Shown in pieces: positions 1-5,587 of a DNA stretch of 5,587 bases. Each line of letters starts with the position of its first letter. The first letter of the stretch is position 1. Position numbers and translations under genes: made by a program. The notes under the pieces are model-generated. The model made no database searches. It saw only the letters and a program-made list of their open reading frames with translations, and had not been told where the DNA came from. The DNA lies in the NCBI GenBank assembly GCA_017467225.1, contig JAFTSR010000120.1:1-5587 (forward strand), given 5' to 3'. This stretch comes from Clostridia bacterium. GTDB taxonomy: Bacteria; Bacillota_A; Clostridia; Oscillospirales; CAG-272.

Positions 1-1
1 G

Positions 2-2863
<2,862 letters not shown>

Positions 2864-2878
2864 AAGCATTCCTGAAAT

Positions 2879-2884
2879 GAGGAG
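2879..2884 (+). promoter_or_regulatory. Shine-Dalgarno site of the lipoprotein gene
   Basis: The bases GAGGAG lie in the short gap after the beta-galactosidase stop. They sit 7 bases before the ATG at 2892 and 4 bases before the ATG at 2889. The spacing favours 2892, although 2889 is possible and would add one Met. The site also argues against an upstream in-frame ATG at 2826 inside the preceding gene. No promoter-like pair is evident in the 28-base gap, so the gene is probably translated from a shared message. Confidence 0.85.
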
Positions 2885-2891
2885 AAAAATG

Positions 2892-2969
2892 ATGAAAACA
2901 ATTTGGATCAAAAAAGTGCTGCTGTGCAGCCTGGCCGCCCTTTTGGCCATCTTTATCATGGTAGCGTGC
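2892..2969 (+). other. Lipoprotein signal peptide with lipobox
   Basis: Residues 1-26 of the lipoprotein comprise a positively charged start (K2, K8, K9 counting from the ATG at 2892 on a MKTIWIKK start), a hydrophobic core (VLLCSLAALLAIFIM) and VAC, with C26 encoded at 2967-2969. Lgt/Lsp processing at this Cys would leave CDKDSQPQ as the mature N-terminus. In a Gram-positive cell this would place the repeats outside the membrane. Aspartate at +2 matters for inner-membrane retention only in Gram-negative enterics, so it is not interpreted here. Confidence 0.82.
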
Positions 2970-5324
2970 GATAAGGATTCGCAGCCGCAGCCCGGGGAAG
3001 ATACGCCGGATGAGCCGCAGCACGTGCATACCGAGGTAATTGACGCTGCTGTTGAACCAACCTGCACGACAGCCGGCCGTAGTGAAGGAAAGCATTGCGG
3101 TGAATGTGGCTTTGTGATCGTCGCGCCCCAAAGCATCCCCGCTCTTGGCCACCAGGAGGTGGAGAACGCTGCCGTTGCGGCAACTTGTTCCCGTACCGGT
3201 CTGAGCGCAGGAAAGTATTGCGCGCGCTGCCAGACGGTTTTGATCGCGCAAAGCGAGGTGCCCATGCTGCCGCACACCGAGATCAGTGGTCCTGCGATCG
3301 AGGCTACCTGTACGACAGCCGGTAGTGTCCCGGGCAAGCAATGTTCGGTTTGCGGCAAGGTGACGGCGGAAGCTAAGCGTATTGAGCCGCTTGGGCATAT
3401 CGAGGCAACCGACGCCGCCGTTGAGCCGACCTGCTTCCAAACGGGTCTGACGGCAGGCAAGCATTGTACGCGCTGCCACGCGGTGCTTCTTGCGCAAACG
3501 GTTGTACCCAAAACGGCGCATAAGGAAGTGGTCGATCCCGCCGTCGAGCCGACCTGCACCGAAGCGGGATGGACTGAGGGTAAGCATTGCTCACTTTGTC
3601 AGATGGTGCTGGTCGCGCAGAGCAATATCGCTGCGCTGGGTCACGAGGAAGTGAGTGATCCTGCTATGGCACCGACTTGTACAGCTGCCGGTGCAACCGA
3701 GGGAAGACATTGCGCAAAATGCGGCGAGGTCACGGTGGCATCCTATCCTGTGGCAGCCACCGGTCATAAGGAGCGCACGGTCGCCGGATATGCGGCAACG
3801 TGCCAAAGCGACGGCATGAGCGACGGCGTTGTCTGCTCTGTATGTAATAAAACATTAGTAGCCCAGACAGTTATCCCCGGAGGACATTCCGTGGTTACTA
3901 CTCCTGCCGTTGCGGCAAGCTGTGACCAGCCCGGCTGGACCGAGGGCTCGTATTGCAGCGTTTGCGAAGCTGTTCTGAGCAAGCAGACCATGACGGCGGC
4001 CTTGGGTCATAACTACCAAAACGGCTACTGCCGTGGTTGCGGCAAAGCGCAGACCTATAGCACAGGTCTGAAGCTGACGACCAACGGAGACGGAACCTGC
4101 TTTGTTGAGAGCATCGGCAGCTGCAAGAGCACACATATTTCCATTCCGCCGGTTTCGCCGTCGGGTGAGCGTGTGGTTTCCATTCACGACCGCGCCTTCC
4201 GTAACTGCAGCAATATCGTCAGCCTGGAGGTGCCGGAGAGTGTAACCATCATCGGTGACCGCGCCTTCTATGGCTGCACAGGTCTGGAGCGTGTCAGCCT
4301 TTCCAACGGCGTCGAGGTGATTGGTACCAGCGCATTCCAGGGCTGCGCCAAATTGACTAAAATCAATATTCCCGCCAGCGTGACGGTTATCGAGAGCTAT
4401 GCCTTCAGCGGCTGTGCTTCGCTGACGCAATTCAGCATTCCGGATACCGTGACCGAGGTGCAGCGTAACGTCTTTGCCGGCTGTACGTCGCTGAGCGACG
4501 TGCGTCTGTCGCAGACCATTCTGTACCTTGGCGAGGAGATGTTCCGCGACTGCCTGTCGCTGACCGAGATTGTACTGCCGGATTCCATCCATTCCGTGGA
4601 GAAAAACGCCTTCTATGGCTGCACCGCTCTGACGGATGTCAAGCTCCCTGCACAGCTGAATACCATCGGCGATGGCGTCTTCCAGAACTGCTCCGCGCTC
4701 ACAGAGATCGATCTTCCCTCCACGCTGCGTACCATGGGCTCCAGCGTCTTCCATTCCTGCAAAAAGCTGGAAGAGGTAGTCGTGCCGGCAAATGTCAACA
4801 CCATGGGCTCGTCGGTATTTTACCGTTGCCATGCGCTGCAGTCGGTCACGTTGCCGAGCTCGCTGCGTGAGATGGGCAGTAGCGTCTTCTATGAGTGCAC
4901 ATCTTTGCAGAGTGTACGCATTCCGGATCGGATCACTCGCATCGGCTCCGGTATGTTTGGCGGTTGCTTCGCGTTGCGTGAGGTTATCCTGCCGGACGGT
5001 ATTACCGAGATCGGCAACGCTGCGTTCAGCGCATGCTCGGCACTGGAGACGCTGCGTCTGCCTCGCAGCTTGACGCTGATTGATACCAAAGCCTTTGCGG
5101 ATTGTTTGAATCTGACAACCCTGGTGCTTCCCACAGGCTTGAAGAAGATTGGCAATAATGCCTTTGAAAACTGCCTGAAGCTGAGCGACGTGACCTTTAC
5201 CAACACCTACGGCTGGAGAGCGGATGCCTTGCCGCTGCTTCCCGAAGAAATTGGGAACACGTATACCGCCGCAACCTATCTGAATAGCAGATATCTCCGC
5301 CGCGCGTGGACCTGCGTTCGTTGA
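2892..5324 (+). CDS. Surface lipoprotein with eight Cys/His repeats and a BspA-type leucine-rich repeat domain
   Basis: Predicted exported, lipid-anchored repeat protein of 810 residues. Residues 1-25 form a signal peptide (KK, hydrophobic stretch) ending in a lipobox MVA-C, with C26 as lipidated Cys. M at -3 is not the commonest lipobox residue. Residues 27-45 are an acidic, Pro-rich linker. Residues 46-372 are eight repeats of 40-41 residues with H at the start and C-x10-C-x2-C inside. Residues 373-392 hold a truncated unit (NGYCRGCG). Residues 393-430 resemble the beta-rich cap seen before LRR_5 domains (NGDGTCFVESIGSC). Residues 431-775 are fifteen 23-residue BspA/TpLRR units (IGxxAFxxCxxLxxVxLPxxLxx). 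Residues 776-810 include AATYLNSRY...W, a C-terminal cap common in Clostridial relatives, so the end looks intact. There is no LPXTG signal, consistent with N-terminal anchoring. BspA-like LRRs in other bacteria often bind host proteins or other surfaces; the ligand here is unknown. It lies 28 bases after the beta-galactosidase gene and may share its transcript. Confidence 0.9.
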   Translation: MKTIWIKKVLLCSLAALLAIFIMVACDKDSQPQPGEDTPDEPQHVHTEVIDAAVEPTCTTAGRSEGKHCGECGFVIVAPQSIPALGHQEVENAAVAATCSRTGLSAGKYCARCQTVLIAQSEVPMLPHTEISGPAIEATCTTAGSVPGKQCSVCGKVTAEAKRIEPLGHIEATDAAVEPTCFQTGLTAGKHCTRCHAVLLAQTVVPKTAHKEVVDPAVEPTCTEAGWTEGKHCSLCQMVLVAQSNIAALGHEEVSDPAMAPTCTAAGATEGRHCAKCGEVTVASYPVAATGHKERTVAGYAATCQSDGMSDGVVCSVCNKTLVAQTVIPGGHSVVTTPAVAASCDQPGWTEGSYCSVCEAVLSKQTMTAALGHNYQNGYCRGCGKAQTYSTGLKLTTNGDGTCFVESIGSCKSTHISIPPVSPSGERVVSIHDRAFRNCSNIVSLEVPESVTIIGDRAFYGCTGLERVSLSNGVEVIGTSAFQGCAKLTKINIPASVTVIESYAFSGCASLTQFSIPDTVTEVQRNVFAGCTSLSDVRLSQTILYLGEEMFRDCLSLTEIVLPDSIHSVEKNAFYGCTALTDVKLPAQLNTIGDGVFQNCSALTEIDLPSTLRTMGSSVFHSCKKLEEVVVPANVNTMGSSVFYRCHALQSVTLPSSLREMGSSVFYECTSLQSVRIPDRITRIGSGMFGGCFALREVILPDGITEIGNAAFSACSALETLRLPRSLTLIDTKAFADCLNLTTLVLPTGLKKIGNNAFENCLKLSDVTFTNTYGWRADALPLLPEEIGNTYTAATYLNSRYLRRAWTCVR
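3027..4007 (+). repeat. Eight tandem protein repeats of about 41 residues, CCCH pattern
   Basis: Units begin with the His codons at 3027, 3150, 3273, 3396, 3519, 3642, 3765 and 3885. Seven are 41 residues long; the seventh is 40. A consensus is HxEVxDAAVEPTCTxAGxTEGKHCxxCxxVLVAQxxIPALG (x = variable). All eight keep C-x10-C-x2-C, and the next His follows 13-14 residues after the last Cys. A partial ninth unit (H, CRGC) follows at 4008. Repeats of this kind are seen in many Clostridial surface proteins, usually ahead of LRR or Ig-like modules; I do not know a settled domain name or function. The three Cys plus one His per unit could bind a metal such as zinc, or form disulfides; both are inference. 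DNA identity between units is much lower than protein similarity. Confidence 0.88.
4182..5216 (+). repeat. Fifteen tandem 23-residue BspA/TpLRR leucine-rich repeats (LRR_5 type)
   Basis: Every 69 bases starting at 4182 a new unit begins with the pattern I/V/L/M-x3-A/V/M-F-x2-C-x2-L. Examples are IGDRAFYGC, IGTSAFQGC, VEKNAFYGC and IGNNAFENC; the last unit starts at 5148. The register is exact, with no insertion or deletion over 1,035 bases. The middle part of each unit carries a beta-strand-like LxxVxLPxx segment. This is the classic Treponema pallidum/BspA LRR fold, expected to make a right-handed solenoid. The Cys at position 9 of each unit is the usual structural Cys of this family rather than a metal site. 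Confidence 0.94.
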
Positions 5325-5331
5325 TTTTTTT

Positions 5332-5363
5332 CCGGCTGTCCTGTCTTATGGCAGGGCAGCCGG
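5332..5363 (+). terminator. GC-rich hairpin after the lipoprotein gene, possible terminator
   Basis: A 14-pair stem (two G-T wobbles) with a TTAT loop starts 7 bases after the stop codon: CCGGCTGTCCTGTC pairs with GGCAGGGCAGCCGG. Its place between a gene end and a strong rRNA promoter fits a terminator or an mRNA 3'-end stabiliser. The usual U-run after the stem is absent, since AGTTGTAT follows. Instead a run of seven T (5325-5331) precedes the stem and an A6 run lies 8 bases after it. A T-run is not found downstream of the stem on the minus strand either, so it is not a canonical intrinsic terminator in either direction. Confidence 0.55.
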
Positions 5364-5371
5364 AGTTGTAT

Positions 5372-5408
5372 AAAAAATTTCGAAAAAAATTAAAAAAATT
5401 TCAAAAAA
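5372..5408 (+). promoter_or_regulatory. A-tract region upstream of the rRNA promoter (UP-element-like, likely bent DNA)
   Basis: Four A-runs of 6, 7, 7 and 6 bases start at 5372, 5383, 5392 and 5403, i.e. spaced 11, 9 and 11 bases, close to one helical turn each. They end 4 bases before the -35 box. Such upstream AT blocks stimulate rRNA promoters by contacting the alpha C-terminal domains of RNA polymerase, and phased A-tracts bend DNA. The position, about -40 to -76 relative to the predicted start, fits that role. Apart from the hairpin and promoter, the gap from 5325 to 5471 contains nothing else I can identify. Confidence 0.72.
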
Positions 5409-5412
5409 GGTA

Positions 5413-5441
5413 TTGACAAACGGGAAGAGATGTGGTATAAT
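5413..5441 (+). promoter_or_regulatory. Strong SigA (sigma-70 type) promoter of the 5S rRNA gene
   Basis: The -35 box TTGACA (5413-5418) and -10 box TATAAT (5436-5441) are both exact consensus with a 17-base spacer. TG at 5433-5434 adds an extended -10 (TGGTATAAT). The transcript should start near 5447-5449. Together with the A-tracts just upstream this is as strong a vegetative promoter as sequence can predict, as expected for stable RNA. Such promoters are usually limited by initiating-nucleotide supply and ppGpp; that regulation is inferred from rRNA promoters in general. Confidence 0.93.
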
Positions 5442-5448
5442 ATGCAAG

Positions 5449-5468
5449 TCGTCGGCAAGAGCCGATGA
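5449..5468 (+). other. Leader hairpin at the predicted 5' end of the 5S transcript
   Basis: TCGTCGGC (5449-5456) pairs with GCCGATGA (5461-5468) around an AAGA loop. The eight pairs include one G-T wobble. The stem begins at or within a base or two of the predicted transcription start and ends 3 bases before the 5S. It may shield the 5' end of the precursor or position a maturation nuclease. The pairing is visible in the sequence; the function is inference. Confidence 0.55.
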
Positions 5469-5471
5469 AAA

Positions 5472-5587
<116 letters not shown>

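Noticed and set aside
3465..3479. CTRCH in repeat 4 as a cytochrome c heme-binding CXXCH motif
   Set aside because: Only this unit has His after the second Cys; the other repeats have G, Q, N or E there, so it is a chance variation at a free position.
3855..4832. Minus-strand open frame of 325 codons opposite the LRR region
   Set aside because: It is a shadow of the repeated GC-rich coding strand; its 23-residue periodicity is inherited from the LRR and no family is recognisable.
3027..5216. Regularly spaced repeats as a CRISPR array
   Set aside because: The periodicity is at protein level within one open frame; the DNA units are diverged and there are no identical short repeats with unique spacers.

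Overview
The window looks like a chromosomal segment from a Gram-positive bacterium, most plausibly a gut-associated member of the Clostridia (Oscillospirales/Ruminococcaceae-like). Four things point there. The coding regions are GC-rich. The promoter is a near-perfect SigA type embedded in A-tracts. The second gene encodes a Cys/His-repeat plus BspA-type LRR lipoprotein, an architecture frequent in Clostridia. The 5S rRNA keeps the usual bacterial core. The genus cannot be fixed from the sequence alone.

Layout, all on the + strand. (1) Positions 2-2863 hold a large GH2 beta-galactosidase of the LacZ type. Its first roughly 70-80 codons lie before the window, and both catalytic glutamates and the Mg-binding and galactose-pocket motifs are visible. 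(2) After a 28-base gap with a clear Shine-Dalgarno, 2892-5324 encodes an 810-residue lipoprotein. Its order is signal peptide with lipobox, short acidic/Pro-rich linker, eight repeats of about 41 residues (each C-x10-C-x2-C plus an initial His), a ninth truncated CxxC unit, an LRR cap, fifteen 23-residue BspA/TpLRR units without a single indel, and a C-terminal cap. (3) Positions 5325-5412 are non-coding: a T7 run, a strong GC-rich hairpin, then four roughly helically phased A-tracts. (4) From 5413 a consensus TTGACA-17-TATAAT promoter with an extended -10 drives a very short leader that folds into a hairpin, followed directly by a 5S rRNA gene. The closing helix of the 5S ends at the last base of the window.

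How the parts relate: the two protein genes are close enough to be co-transcribed, with a cytoplasmic lactose/galactoside hydrolase followed by a surface-anchored repeat protein. The functional link is inference. The rRNA unit is independent of them. Finding 5S immediately behind a strong promoter, with no 23S upstream, means this is either a stand-alone 5S gene or a 5S-first ribosomal operon, which differs from the canonical 16S-23S-5S order. No mobile element, CRISPR array or tRNA was seen.
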